In this document: positions 1 through 9,101 of the stretch, piece after piece
Numbering within the stretch: the stretch's first letter is position 1
Layout: every line of letters begins with the position of its first letter
Origin: Kribbella solani
GTDB lineage: Bacteria; Actinomycetota; Actinomycetes; Propionibacteriales; Kribbellaceae
Reading direction: 5' to 3'
Length of the DNA stretch: 64,000 nt
Assembly: GCF_014205295.1 (NCBI RefSeq)
Contig: NZ_JACHNF010000001.1
Coordinates: 3,534,001-3,598,000, forward strand
Notes under the pieces: generated by a model
Told to the model about the DNA's origin: nothing
What the model saw: the letters and a program-made list of their open reading frames with translations, nothing else
Database searches by the model: none
Translations under genes and position numbers: made by a program

Positions 1-1000
1 CGATGAGGGAGGCCGGAGCAAGCACCTGCCGCAGGGGCCACCGAGAGTAGGCACGGTCGTTGATCAGCGACGCCGGTTGGAGCGCCGATCGCCCGAGTAG
101 GGTGACGTCGCCGAGGATGGCGAATCGAATAATGCGGGTGATCGTCACGCTGGTTCTGGCGTCCGCAGCATTGTCGGCCAAGGAGTGAAGGTCTTCGACC
201 AAGAACTGTGCGCTCTGCCTGAACACAAGGGGATCCACTCCTGGGATCTGTCGTGATCGCTGCTTGACCAGGCGGTAGATGCACAGACGGGCTCCCTCAA
301 ACGCTCGCTGTTCAGGTGTCCGTCCTTCGTGCCAGATGTACGTCGCGGACGAACGGACACCGAGCCATCGCTCCAGCGGCAATACACCCCACGGTCGGGG
401 TTGATCTGGCGCACAGACCTCACCGAGGCACAGCAACAAGCTGTCACAGACGCGGAGCCGGCCGTTGAGGAAGATACAGCCAAGAAGCGGAACAGCAGCG
501 ACCACGGACGCCCAGAACCCCGCCTCATAGACTGCCGAATCAACCTGATGCCATGTGGCCGGCAGCAAGAAAATGACCGGCGCTGCCAACGTCACCAAGC
601 AGGCCCAGGCGCGGAGATCTGCAGTAGTGCGGGCTTGACGAAGATCTCGGATCCTGCGCTGCGTCACGCCGTGCTCGCTAAGCCAGCCCAGCGGGACCGC
701 ATCGGCTCCGCGGCTTGATCGGTAGACCCGCACCAGCGCGCCGACAGCATAGAAGAGGATCACCCCCAGCACGCCTTCCGCGAGCCAAGGAGCAGCGAGA
801 GCAATGTATCCAAGCGTTACTGAGCAACCCAATACATAGTAAAAGGTCACTACCGCAAGGATCGGGATCGGCACGTCGCCCGTACGGTCGAAACGATGAA
901 TGAACGGCGGTATCAACAACCCGACCATCGCCACCAAGAAGATGAAGGTCAGGAACGTACCAGCCAAGATGAGCACAAGGAAGTCAAGTTCGGTCTTCAC
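1..1000 (-). CDS. Multi-pass membrane protein of the conjugation operon (3' end beyond window)
   Basis: An open minus-strand frame runs off the left edge without a stop (333 codons visible). I chose the GTG at 1000 because GGGAGAG lies 9 bases upstream; a GTG at 1018 is also in frame. The protein opens with VKTELDFLVLILAG and a hydrophobic helix (about residues 7-30). Further hydrophobic stretches follow at about 45-90 (YYVLGCSVTLGYIAL), 135-155 and 170-185, then a mainly soluble C-terminal part. It follows the 130-residue gene in the same direction and so looks like the last visible gene of the transfer operon. I do not recognise the family; a transfer-associated membrane protein is inference from position. 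Confidence 0.6.
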   Translation of the reverse strand, partial: MKTELDFLVLILAGTFLTFIFLVAMVGLLIPPFIHRFDRTGDVPIPILAVVTFYYVLGCSVTLGYIALAAPWLAEGVLGVILFYAVGALVRVYRSSRGADAVPLGWLSEHGVTQRRIRDLRQARTTADLRAWACLVTLAAPVIFLLPATWHQVDSAVYEAGFWASVVAAVPLLGCIFLNGRLRVCDSLLLCLGEVCAPDQPRPWGVLPLERWLGVRSSATYIWHEGRTPEQRAFEGARLCIYRLVKQRSRQIPGVDPLVFRQSAQFLVEDLHSLADNAADARTSVTITRIIRFAILGDVTLLGRSALQPASLINDRAYSRWPLRQVLAPASLI

Positions 1001-1055
1001 AGGGGCGTACTCTCCCACGAAGGAGCAGGCGCCTCGATCTGCCGAGTTGCCCGGT

Positions 1056-1448
1056 TCACCCGACCTCTGGCTCTGGTCGATGGACCGTCCGACCACAACC
1101 TAGCAACGAACTCCAGTCGCGCAACCGGCGTAGGGCAAGCGTCAAGTCGCGGTGGAAGGCGAGAGGGTCGGAGGGGGCGGCGTCGGCTTGGTAGCAGGCT
1201 TCCCAGAAGGTGCGGAGGGCGGAGAGTTCTTCGATGATGGCGCCGTGGTGGGGCCAGCAGGGTGGGATGACCTTGTGGTCGAGGTTGTAGCGGGTGGTGG
1301 CCCAGGTGATCCAGGTGGCGAGGGTTTCTAGTTCCTCGGTGGTGGAGGCGGGGTCTAGGTCGCGCCAGCAGATGACGTAGGGGTCCGTGGGTGCGGTGAA
1401 GGCGAGGGCTCGGGCGAGTTCGTCGTCAGGGTTCATCGCAGGTTCCAC
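1056..1448 (-). CDS. Conserved hypothetical protein downstream of the coupling protein
   Basis: 130 residues from a GTG start; an ATG 12 bases further in (1436, MNPDDELARALAF) is the alternative. The protein is small, helical and acidic-to-neutral, with no membrane segment or known catalytic motif. Its C-terminal part (LAFHRDLTLALRRLRDW) is rich in Arg and Leu. It begins 34 bases after the TraD-like gene stops and shares its strand, so it is probably cotranscribed. A shortened copy of both this gene and part of the TraD-like gene occurs as a relic near 48.8 kb, showing the two travel together. Function unknown. Confidence 0.7.
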   Translation of the reverse strand: MEPAMNPDDELARALAFTAPTDPYVICWRDLDPASTTEELETLATWITWATTRYNLDHKVIPPCWPHHGAIIEELSALRTFWEACYQADAAPSDPLAFHRDLTLALRRLRDWSSLLGCGRTVHRPEPEVG

Positions 1449-1482
1449 GACGCGTCTTCGAACTCCGGCGGTGCGTCTGGGC

Positions 1483-3234
1483 TCATCGGAGGGTGGCTTT
1501 GCCGATGCTGTCGCGGATTTGGTCAGCGTCTGCGCGGTCAGTCCATGGGGTCATCGTGAGCAGGATGGGTGGGGCGGTGCGGGCCAGCAGTACACCGGTG
1601 CCGAAGGGCAGGGTGCGGATGACGTCGGGCGGGAGGATGGGGATTCGGCGGGTACTGGTGGAGGTGGTGCGGCCGCCGTCGGGGCCGCGGCTCCAGTTGC
1701 GGACTTCTTCGTCGCGTTCGCCGCAGACTGCGGCGAGGTCTTGGAGGTCGCGGGGTTGGGCGGAGCCGCCGAGGATAAGCCTCAGGGTCGCGGCGTCCCA
1801 CATCGCGGCGGCGGCTTGTTCGCCCCAGCGTTCGCGGGCTTGGGCGAGGGATTGGATGACGACGAGAGTGGAGATGCCGGAGCCGCCGCCCTCGGCCATG
1901 AGGCCGGGCAGGGATGGTACGGCGCAGAGGTTGGCGATCTCGTCGAGTACGAGCGCGAGTGGTGGTTCTAGTCGGCCGCCGGGGTTGTGGGCGGCGAGTT
2001 GGCGGGCGGTTTCGGTGATGTCTTCGAGCAGCGCGGCGATGAAGGATGAGGTGGCGCTGGCTCCGGCGCCGGTTCCGAGTAGGTAGATGGTGCCGTGTTC
2101 GCGGATGAAGGCGGCGGGGTCGAGGCCTTCTCCGGGTGGCGGGTCGAAGGCGTGGCGTACGGCGGGATCGGCGAGCGCGGATAGTGCGGAGCGGACGCCT
2201 GCCCAGATGGCGTCGCGTGTGCGGCCGTCCATGCGGACGATGCCGTCGAGGGTGTCGCCCCAGCCTTCGGCGGCGACGTCGGAGCGGTTGAGGATGGTGA
2301 CGGCTTCGGTGGCCGAGGCCGGTTCGAGACCCCACCTGTACAGCTGGGCGATCCCTGCGTCGTCGATCGCTGCAGCATGGAGGAGGCCGCGCAACGCCAT
2401 CTCGGTTTGGCCGTGCCAGAAGGCTCCGTCGGTGACACCGCCTTTGGTGAACCCGGCGCCGGCGGCGAGACCGCTGGCGCGGACCATGGCGGTGGTCGGG
2501 TTCTCGCAGCCACGTACGGGAGACCAGCGAATGCCCTCGACACGGCCGAGACCTTGCGGGTCGAAGACAGCGACTGGGCCGATCTTGCGGCGGAGTTCGA
2601 CGGTGGCGGCGAGGTTGTCGGGACGCGTCGAGGTGGTGACCACAGCACCGGGTGCATCGATGACAGCGCTGATGATCTGATGCAGGCCTTTGCCGGAACG
2701 GGGTGGGCCGAGGACGATGCGTGAGTCTTCGACCGAGGCCCAGCATTCGCGCCCGTGGGAGTGACCGAGGAGCGTCCCGACCTCGGCGGGCGAAGTTGAA
2801 GGCGCTTGCGGGCGGGCGGAGCGTCCTCGCCGCACGACCTGGCACCGCCCGACCGCAGACTCGACCTCGGCACCGGTCGCGAGACCCGGACGCGCAGCCA
2901 GCGCCCGCCGTCGCCTGGCCGCAGTCGAACGGCGGCCGAGCCACAGCCGCGCGCCGACCAGACAGATGACAGTCGGCACGGCCACGACGACGGCCACGGT
3001 TGTCCAGTAGATGGCCGGGCCGAAGTCCCCACTGGTCTGCCCGAAGACAACAGCTGGTTCGCCTGGGTCGAAGACGACGCGCATGGCGTCGATCCAGGGC
3101 GATCGTGGCCAGGCGCCGGTCGTGAGCAGGCAGGCGAGACCGCCGGCCATATAGAAGACGCCGTTGGAGCAGAACAGGATGCCTGCGGCAATGAAGATGA
3201 TCTCGGTGAGATCGCGTGGTGGTCGTTGAGTCAT
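1483..3234 (-). CDS. Type IV coupling protein, VirD4/TraD-like ATPase
   Basis: 583 residues. The N-terminus has two membrane helices (about 11-38 and 76-98), then a cytoplasmic ATPase. The Walker A motif is GPPRSGKG at 176-183 and the Walker B motif LALVLDE at 426-432, followed by a TraM-recognition/TraG-C-like region and a PPDVIRTLPFGTGVLL segment typical of coupling proteins. Coupling proteins bring the DNA substrate to the transfer channel at the inner membrane and use ATP. The gene starts a few bases after the VirB4-like gene ends, within the transfer operon. The length is usual for actinobacterial members. No relaxase partner is visible in the window. Confidence 0.9.
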   Translation of the reverse strand: MTQRPPRDLTEIIFIAAGILFCSNGVFYMAGGLACLLTTGAWPRSPWIDAMRVVFDPGEPAVVFGQTSGDFGPAIYWTTVAVVVAVPTVICLVGARLWLGRRSTAARRRRALAARPGLATGAEVESAVGRCQVVRRGRSARPQAPSTSPAEVGTLLGHSHGRECWASVEDSRIVLGPPRSGKGLHQIISAVIDAPGAVVTTSTRPDNLAATVELRRKIGPVAVFDPQGLGRVEGIRWSPVRGCENPTTAMVRASGLAAGAGFTKGGVTDGAFWHGQTEMALRGLLHAAAIDDAGIAQLYRWGLEPASATEAVTILNRSDVAAEGWGDTLDGIVRMDGRTRDAIWAGVRSALSALADPAVRHAFDPPPGEGLDPAAFIREHGTIYLLGTGAGASATSSFIAALLEDITETARQLAAHNPGGRLEPPLALVLDEIANLCAVPSLPGLMAEGGGSGISTLVVIQSLAQARERWGEQAAAAMWDAATLRLILGGSAQPRDLQDLAAVCGERDEEVRNWSRGPDGGRTTSTSTRRIPILPPDVIRTLPFGTGVLLARTAPPILLTMTPWTDRADADQIRDSIGKATLR

Positions 3235-3240
3235 GGGTAT

Positions 3241-4644
3241 CTACATCCGGGCGTCGGTGTCGAAGAGTTCGACTTCGCGGGTATGGCGTACCAGCTGGAC
3301 GACGAAGGATCTGTTGGGCAGCCGCCACAGCGCGCGGCCTTTCGGTAGCTTGGCGATGGTGGCGATCTCGACGTCGGTGAGGCCGAGCAGACTCGCGGTA
3401 CGGGCCAGCTGATCGGGTTCTTGGCGGAGCATGATTCGGGTTGAGCAATCGGCCAGGAGACCTTCGGCCAGCGCGCGTGCTTCGGAGCCGAGGTCTCCGA
3501 CAGCGGCGAGATCGGACAGGCGGTGGACGATGAGGATGTTCGATACGCCCCAGGCGCGGGAGAGTTTCCACTGTTCTTGCATGCGGCGCAGCAGCGCGGG
3601 ATCACGCATCACTCGCCAGCCCTCGTCGTACACGATGTAGCGGTTGCCGCCCGCAGGATCGGCGACCGCTGCCTCGAGCCACGACGACGCGCACGCCAGC
3701 GTCAAGCGCAGCACCTCGTCGTTGCCTCCGCTGCCGAGCCAGGACGAGTCGAGCGTGACCATTGGCAGTGTCGGGTCGAACTCGGTGGTGGATGGGCCGT
3801 CGAACATGCCGGCCAGGTCGCCGTGCACGAGGCGGCGGATCGCGTGGGCTACCTCGCGGCCGTCGTCGACCAGGTTTGTCGTACGCAGCCCTGCACGTTC
3901 CGCGAAAGCTCGGTCGGGTGTGAAGAGCGCGACTACGACATCCGGGATTGTCGGAGCGGCGTGGTAGGAGACTGTTTCGAGCGCGAGGTCTAGGGCGGTG
4001 TGTTCGACGGCGGCCAGCGGACGGCCGAGTGTTGATTCGGCAAGGGTGCCGAGCAGGGCTCGGCGGCGGGACCAGACGATCCGCTGCCATTCGTCCGATG
4101 CGACCGTGGATGGTCGGCGGCCGGCGTCGAGTGGGTTGAGCCGGGCCGGGAGTCCGGGTCCGAGTTTGATGGTGGCTCCGCCCATTGCTTCGGCTACTGC
4201 GGTCCATTCGCCTTTGGGGTCGCAGGGGACGTAGGCCTTGTGGCCGAGGGCGATGGAGCGGGTGATAAGTGCCTTGGAGGTCGATGATTTGCCGCTGCCG
4301 ATGACGCCTGCGAGCAGTACGTTCGGGTTGGTGATGGCTCTGCTTTGGTACAGAACCCATGGGTCGTACACGAATGAGCCGCCGCTGAAGACGTCAGAGC
4401 CGATGTAGGTGCCGTCTGCACCCAAACCGCCTTCGGCGAGGAACGGGTACGCGACCCGCAGCACCCTTGTAGTTGCTCGATGCGTGTCGACCAGTAGCCG
4501 TCGACCGCCGCGTACGCCCGACTCACCGTCAAGAGCTTCCGCAGCGGTCTTTCGTGGGACGTCGTTGCGCGGGCGTCGATTGGCTTGGCGGGTGGCCTTG
4601 TCTGCGTCGTCGGCCTCGTAGTACGCCGTGTGCCTGGTCGCCAT
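3241..4644 (-). CDS. VirB4-like conjugation ATPase
   Basis: 467 residues. A Walker A motif GVIGSGKSS lies at 113-121 and a Walker B motif RYIVYDE at 335-341, followed by the arginine-rich RIMLRQEPDQL region seen in VirB4/TraC C-terminal ATPase domains. The classical VirB4 N-terminal domain is missing here but is present in the gene just upstream (4644-6080), so the two together probably equal one VirB4, an arrangement common in actinobacterial elements. The ATG overlaps the upstream stop by one base, implying coupled translation. Role: energising assembly or operation of the mating channel at the membrane. Confidence 0.88.
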   Translation of the reverse strand: MATRHTAYYEADDADKATRQANRRPRNDVPRKTAAEALDGESGVRGGRRLLVDTHRATTRVLRVAYPFLAEGGLGADGTYIGSDVFSGGSFVYDPWVLYQSRAITNPNVLLAGVIGSGKSSTSKALITRSIALGHKAYVPCDPKGEWTAVAEAMGGATIKLGPGLPARLNPLDAGRRPSTVASDEWQRIVWSRRRALLGTLAESTLGRPLAAVEHTALDLALETVSYHAAPTIPDVVVALFTPDRAFAERAGLRTTNLVDDGREVAHAIRRLVHGDLAGMFDGPSTTEFDPTLPMVTLDSSWLGSGGNDEVLRLTLACASSWLEAAVADPAGGNRYIVYDEGWRVMRDPALLRRMQEQWKLSRAWGVSNILIVHRLSDLAAVGDLGSEARALAEGLLADCSTRIMLRQEPDQLARTASLLGLTDVEIATIAKLPKGRALWRLPNRSFVVQLVRHTREVELFDTDARM

Positions 4645-6080
4645 CAGAGTCCGATGCCGAACGGGAGGGCGGCGGCGAGGAAGCCTTCCATTTGCTGGCC
4701 GACGAGGCGGCGGAGGTCGAGGAGGGCTTGGCTGGCGGCGATCTCGATCTCCATGCAGGCGTCGTCGAGCGCCTCGTCGGTGTCGGCGGATACGACGAGC
4801 AGGCCGAGCCAGCGGACATCGCCGTGACCGGCGGCGAGGTCGCGTTCGCGTTGGGCGACGTCGGCGTCGAGCTGGCGGTCTTCTTCGGATTCCAGTTGGC
4901 CGATGCGGTTGCGCGTGGCTCGGTCGCTGACTCGCTCAACCTGGTGACGCCGTGCATCGCGGAGTGCTTTGGCCATCGGGATCGGCTCTAGTACCAGGGT
5001 GAACGTGCGGCGAATGCCGGGCTTGAGTAGTAGCGGGCTGAGGAAGGACGGGGTGGCGCGAAGCCGGGGCCATTCGGTGATGACGTACACGCGTTGCAGC
5101 GACGAGTCCGTCCGCAGTTGGTCCCAGCCGACGTCGACGGCCAGCGGGCCGGCGTCGGCGGCATCGAGTGACTGCGCTTTCTGGAGTGTTCGGGTCGCGG
5201 CTGGGTCGAAGGCGGTGCGCAGGCTGACGGCCAGGTCGCCTGAGCCGAGCCAGGCGCCGGTCACGCCTGCGGCGGCGAGTGAGGTCTGGAAGGCGCGTGC
5301 TTCGGATTCCAGTACGGTGGTGGCGCCGGCCATTCCGCCGCCATGTTTGCGTACTTCGCGGGATACGGTGTCGAGGTTCACCGCGAAGCTGAACAGCGTC
5401 TCGTGCCGCGCGGCGGCGGGTGCGGCTCGTTCCAGTAGTTCGGTGTAGATCGCGCCGGCAGGCGTACGTGGATCGACGTGCCGTTTCGTGGCCCATTGGC
5501 CTAGTTCGTCACCTGGGTCCGGCAGGGTGCGTTCGAGGATCTGGGCTCTGGCGATTCGGTTGCCGTTGCACAGGCTGGCGATGAGCCTCCCGTACGCCGC
5601 GACGCGTCGGTCCTGCTCGTCAGCGTTTTGCAGGAGATGGGCTGGACCTTCGATCCTTGCGACCGCGATCAGGCGCCGTCGGCGTGGATCGTGGACGACG
5701 CCGAATCCAGTACTCGACGTCATGATCCGTAGTGCGCTCCCCTCGCCGGGCAGCTGCAGACGGCCGAGCTTGCGTGGCTCCATCACGCGGGCGCGATGGG
5801 ACTGTTGGCCGCGCAGTGAACGCCACGAGTGCGTTCCCATCAAGACAAGCCATCGGTATGTCGGCAGTTCCTCGATGCGGGCGAATGCGACGACGACGCA
5901 GATCGGAGCGGTCAGCAGTGCGGTGAACTTTGCCGGTGCCGGCAGTTCGGTTGCGATTGTCAAGGTGACGAGAGTGACTGCGGCCAGTACGAGGCCGACC
6001 TGCATCGGGCGCAGGCCGAGCAGGACAGCGTGCCGCTCGGGGCGTGGGAAGCGGGTCGACAGCGGATCGGGATTTGTCAT
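4644..6080 (-). CDS. SCO6880-family conjugation protein (PrgI-like plus VirB4 N-terminal-like)
   Basis: 478 residues. Two adjacent hydrophobic helices near the N-terminus (about 27-45 and 50-68) follow a FPRPERHAVLLGLRP motif, as in the SCO6880/PrgI-like family. The rest is soluble and resembles the VirB4 N-terminal domain: a long alpha/beta region with FSFAVNLDTVSREVRKHGGG and a C-terminal helical part ending at GIGL. It overlaps both neighbours (4 bases with the VirB6-like gene, 1 base with the VirB4 gene), so the three are translated as a block. It probably links the channel to the VirB4 ATPase. The family assignment rests on motif order and context. Confidence 0.82.
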   Translation of the reverse strand: MTNPDPLSTRFPRPERHAVLLGLRPMQVGLVLAAVTLVTLTIATELPAPAKFTALLTAPICVVVAFARIEELPTYRWLVLMGTHSWRSLRGQQSHRARVMEPRKLGRLQLPGEGSALRIMTSSTGFGVVHDPRRRRLIAVARIEGPAHLLQNADEQDRRVAAYGRLIASLCNGNRIARAQILERTLPDPGDELGQWATKRHVDPRTPAGAIYTELLERAAPAAARHETLFSFAVNLDTVSREVRKHGGGMAGATTVLESEARAFQTSLAAAGVTGAWLGSGDLAVSLRTAFDPAATRTLQKAQSLDAADAGPLAVDVGWDQLRTDSSLQRVYVITEWPRLRATPSFLSPLLLKPGIRRTFTLVLEPIPMAKALRDARRHQVERVSDRATRNRIGQLESEEDRQLDADVAQRERDLAAGHGDVRWLGLLVVSADTDEALDDACMEIEIAASQALLDLRRLVGQQMEGFLAAALPFGIGL

Positions 6081-7285
6081 CGTGTTCCACCGTCCTCGTC
6101 GCCAGCGTCGCTTGACGTACGACCCGGATCACCAGACTCATCGACCGGTACGTGTGTCCAGGAGACGGTGCTGGAAGTCCGGGTTGCGCGGTCGTCCTCC
6201 GATGCAGAAGGTGGAGATGCCGCCGAGTACGTCTCGTCGCCAGGCTGTCCCTCAGTGGCTCTATCGCTTCCGGTCGTGGTGTCGGCAGAGTGCTCGTGCT
6301 TGGAGTCGTCGCCCACTACCGGACCGCTGTCGTTCTTCCCGCTTGAGCCACTGAAGTGGTGCGCGCTCCAACGCTGCGCTTGTTCCATCCGCTCCTTCAC
6401 CATCGACGGCCCTGCGGCTCCTTGCTGGAGCGCATGAAGCGCGCTGTGACTCTGATCGCCTGCCCAGTGAATGAACGAGAAGGTCGCAACGGGCGCGAAC
6501 GCAGCCATCGCGAACAACAGAACCCCGGTCAGAAACGTCCCGACACTCGCACCGGCGCTGGTCCCCGGAGCACCCACGGCCGACAGACCGAGCGTGAACA
6601 CCACCGCCATCGCAACCTTCGAAAACAGCAACGCACCGATCACCTCGATCCATCGCCGCAGCCAATGCCGCGTCGCCGACCAGGTCCAACTGGCCAGCGC
6701 AATCGGCGCGAAGACGACAAACGCAACCAGCGCGACCTCGCGAATCAACATCACGAAGTACAACGCCGCCGTCGCGATCAGGCCGAACGCGACCGCGATG
6801 GCGAGAAACCCACCGAGTGTTCCGACGCTCAGCAGGGCCGTGACGTTCAGCAGCCGCTCGATCCCTGGCCGGGTCGTCGGGTTGCCGAGAATCGCGGCCG
6901 ACATCTGGTCGACCGCCTTCCCGCAAGCGCCGACAATCCCGACCGCGAACGGTACGCCGGCGGTCCCGAGTAGCGCCCCGAAGATCGCTTGACCCAACCG
7001 AGCTGGCTCCCGCCGAATCGCCGCCGCCGCACACTGGATCACGAACGCGACCACAAGCAAAGGCAATGAAATCGACACGACCAAATGAAGGTTGTCGGTC
7101 CACCACTGCTGGCTGAAGTCCGGCGTCGTACTCGAACTGAAACTGTCGAACACGTACGTCGTCAACTCACTCAGCCCTTTCGCCAGCCAGCCGACGAACG
7201 AATCCCAGACCGAATCAGTAATCGCGTCTTTGCCCGCCGACACCGCACAGGCTCCCGGGTTGATCAGACACTGCATCCAAGGCAT
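6077..7285 (-). CDS. VirB6/TrbL-like polytopic membrane protein
   Basis: 402 residues from the ATG at 7285 (MPWMQCLINPGAC), chosen because GAGG lies 8 bases upstream; a TTG at 7309 would overlap the preceding gene. Several membrane helices follow a periplasmic-like N-terminal segment: LVVSISLPLLVVAFVI, a pair near FGALLGTAGVPFAVGIV, LGGFLAIAVAFGLIATAAL, VALVAFVVFAPIALASW, and two more before residue 290. The C-terminal 120 residues are polar, low in complexity and rich in Ser/Asp, probably cytoplasmic. The layout matches VirB6-type inner-membrane channel components. The C-terminal tail is poorly constrained and unlikely to be catalytic. Confidence 0.8.
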   Translation of the reverse strand: MPWMQCLINPGACAVSAGKDAITDSVWDSFVGWLAKGLSELTTYVFDSFSSSTTPDFSQQWWTDNLHLVVSISLPLLVVAFVIQCAAAAIRREPARLGQAIFGALLGTAGVPFAVGIVGACGKAVDQMSAAILGNPTTRPGIERLLNVTALLSVGTLGGFLAIAVAFGLIATAALYFVMLIREVALVAFVVFAPIALASWTWSATRHWLRRWIEVIGALLFSKVAMAVVFTLGLSAVGAPGTSAGASVGTFLTGVLLFAMAAFAPVATFSFIHWAGDQSHSALHALQQGAAGPSMVKERMEQAQRWSAHHFSGSSGKNDSGPVVGDDSKHEHSADTTTGSDRATEGQPGDETYSAASPPSASEDDRATRTSSTVSWTHVPVDESGDPGRTSSDAGDEDGGTR

Positions 7286-7295
7286 CAGGTACGCC

Positions 7296-7607
7296 TCAAC
7301 CGATGACAATGCCGCTGAAGAACTTGATCAGGCTGTTCGCCGAGCCGATCAAGATGGCTGCCCCCAGCGACGCCAGTACGCCGATCCGTCCTTTGCTCGC
7401 GAAGTTCGGGTTGCCGTTGATGTTGCCCAAGGCCCATGCCGCGGCCGAGATGATCAACGCGACCACGCACGTGACGAGCGCGAACGTGATGGTCGCGCCG
7501 GCCAAGGTGCGTACTTCGGGCAGTCCTGGCAGCCCGTTGGTGTTCGGGGCAACGCCCGGGTCCTGCGTGATCACCAGGTGCCGGGACAAGACACTGTCTT
7601 TGAACAC
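7296..7607 (-). CDS. Small VirB2-like/DUF6112-type membrane protein
   Basis: 103 residues starting at GTG 7607 (VFKDSVLSRHLVITQ), selected because GAAGGA lies 6 bases upstream. After a polar segment with GVAPNTNGLPGLPEVRTL there are two hydrophobic helices (ATITFALVTCVVALIISAA and GVLASLGAAILIGSANSL) separated by a short Gly/Asn/Lys loop. Size, two-helix layout and position before the VirB6-like gene fit the pilin-like VirB2 slot of actinobacterial elements. No pilin processing site is obvious. DUF6112 membership is from memory of the family shape and needs a profile search. Confidence 0.72.
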   Translation of the reverse strand: MFKDSVLSRHLVITQDPGVAPNTNGLPGLPEVRTLAGATITFALVTCVVALIISAAAWALGNINGNPNFASKGRIGVLASLGAAILIGSANSLIKFFSGIVIG

Positions 7608-7617
7608 GTCATGTCCT

Positions 7618-8274
7618 TCAGGTAGTGGGATAGCTGGGCGGCGCCCAACCGAGATAGGTCGCGCCCCACTTCGACTCGATGACGCCGAAGTCCACGAGGT
7701 ACACACCGCCCTCGCCGGGGACCGAATCGCCAATGTCGTTCGAGACGATGCGGCCGTTGCCGACGTACGTCGCCACGTGCCCGTACGGGCCGCCGGTGTC
7801 CCAGAACACGAGTGCGCCGGTTGGTGGCTGGCGATCACGCAGATGTGCTTGGCTGGTCGCGATCATGTGGCGCCATTGCTCGGCGGCCGAGAAGTACCCT
7901 GCACGTGGCCGGCCCCAGATGTTTGCGGCCAGGCGCGCGCAGAGCTGGTAGTAGCCGTGGCTGCCGACCAGGCGCAGCGCGCGAGGGACGGCCTCGTCCG
8001 CTCCTGGGAGGCGCCCGCCGTGGTCTGTCGGCATCTTGCAGCTGACTGGTGCAGCCCCGGCAGCCGGTGCATTGGCAGACGACCCACCGGCGAGTGACGC
8101 ACTGGCCGGCCGCGCACCCACGAGCGGCGCACTCGTGGGCCGCGCACCTACGAGCCTCGCCCTGCCGCAGGCGTCGGCATCGCTCTCCGTGCTGCCCGCG
8201 GCGAGAGCGATGGGCGCCACGAAACCAGCGCCACCAGCAAGCAGGGCCGTAGCGGCGATGGTCTTGACGATCAC
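7618..8274 (-). CDS. Secreted CHAP/NlpC-type peptidoglycan hydrolase of the transfer system
   Basis: 218 residues from a GTG at 8274 that overlaps the upstream TGA (GTGA), so translation is coupled. Residues 1-25 form a signal peptide (KTIAATALLAGGAGFVAPIALAAG). A linker with two near-identical LVGARP(T/A)SA repeats follows, then a hydrolase domain with a catalytic-type Cys in YQLCARLAANIW, a His in GHVATYVG and a polar residue after it (IVSNDIG). Such enzymes open the cell wall locally so the mating channel can pass, like VirB1-class proteins. CHAP versus NlpC/P60 cannot be settled by eye. Confidence 0.8.
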   Translation of the reverse strand: MIVKTIAATALLAGGAGFVAPIALAAGSTESDADACGRARLVGARPTSAPLVGARPASASLAGGSSANAPAAGAAPVSCKMPTDHGGRLPGADEAVPRALRLVGSHGYYQLCARLAANIWGRPRAGYFSAAEQWRHMIATSQAHLRDRQPPTGALVFWDTGGPYGHVATYVGNGRIVSNDIGDSVPGEGGVYLVDFGVIESKWGATYLGWAPPSYPTT

Positions 8275-9053
8275 GGCGCTACCTGCGACGTCGCGGACCA
8301 GAATCGGCACAGCGGCGTACACACAACGGCCACCGCGGCCTGCCGATCCAGAAACCTCGTGTCGGTGTCGCGGATGACGGTCTGCTTGCCGCGTACGACG
8401 TAGGCGTGCCACCCGTTCGGAGCCTGACTGCGGTTCACCATCGCGGCGAGATCCGGTGTGATCTCAGCCGTGATGCTGGTGGCGATGGCGCGCGCCTTGT
8501 ACGACTGAAGCTGGTCCCACTCAGGCCATTGGGGCAGCAGGCTCTTCGCGACCTGCGGCGCGGCCGAAGCCGGGTCAGCGAACACCGTCACCGCGTTCTG
8601 CCAGTCGACGTAGCTGTGCCGGGTCGTGTCGTATGTCCAGATCGCCCGGGCATAGGCGATCGCGAACTCGCGGGGATCAGTGGTCGTCGGCCGCCGCCAG
8701 GCATCCAGTTCCGCCGGCGGTTCGCTTGGGATGGTGGTGCCGTGGACGCCCGGCGTACCTGACGGCTCGTCCGGGCTCTGCCAGCGGGTGACGAGCGTCC
8801 AGACCAGTGCGATCACGCCGACGACGACCAGCACCGGGACGACGGCCTTGAATCGGATCGGGGACTTCACAGCGGCTCCTTTCATGGAGACTTCGGTACT
8901 GCGCAGCCACGCGTACCCAGCGGTCGCCAGCGGCCGTGGGATGAGCCGCAGCGCGCTGAGGACTCCGAGCGCGAACCTGAATTGCGCGCGGTAGTAGCGG
9001 ACAAGCCAGTGATGGCGGGGCATGCGGAACTGGCCGTTCGGGATGTTCGTCAT
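8271..9053 (-). CDS. VirB8/TcpC-like bitopic conjugation protein
   Basis: 260 residues. The ATG at 9053 (MTNIPNGQF) has GAGG 6 bases upstream; a start at 8885 (MKGAAVKSP) is possible but has a weaker site. A single strong membrane helix spans about 72-90 (FKAVVPVLVVVGVIALVWTLV), followed by a Pro-rich stretch and an extracytoplasmic domain of about 150 residues with alternating helices and strands, the layout of VirB8/TcpC NTF2-like proteins. The C-terminus ends in a Cys-containing segment (VVCTPLCRFW). It sits directly before the wall hydrolase gene. The fold is inferred from topology and position. Confidence 0.65.
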   Translation of the reverse strand: MTNIPNGQFRMPRHHWLVRYYRAQFRFALGVLSALRLIPRPLATAGYAWLRSTEVSMKGAAVKSPIRFKAVVPVLVVVGVIALVWTLVTRWQSPDEPSGTPGVHGTTIPSEPPAELDAWRRPTTTDPREFAIAYARAIWTYDTTRHSYVDWQNAVTVFADPASAAPQVAKSLLPQWPEWDQLQSYKARAIATSITAEITPDLAAMVNRSQAPNGWHAYVVRGKQTVIRDTDTRFLDRQAAVAVVCTPLCRFWSATSQVAP

Positions 9054-9101
9054 GCCAGGCCTCAACGGTTCAGGCCGGGCAACTTTTCGTCAGGCGGGTC
9101 G

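Noticed and set aside
1538-3571. A very long Arg/Pro/His-rich frame opposite in phase to the TraD-like gene
   Set aside because: It is the shadow frame of a GC-rich gene: extreme Arg/Pro/His content, no motifs, and it overlaps two genes with clear Walker motifs.
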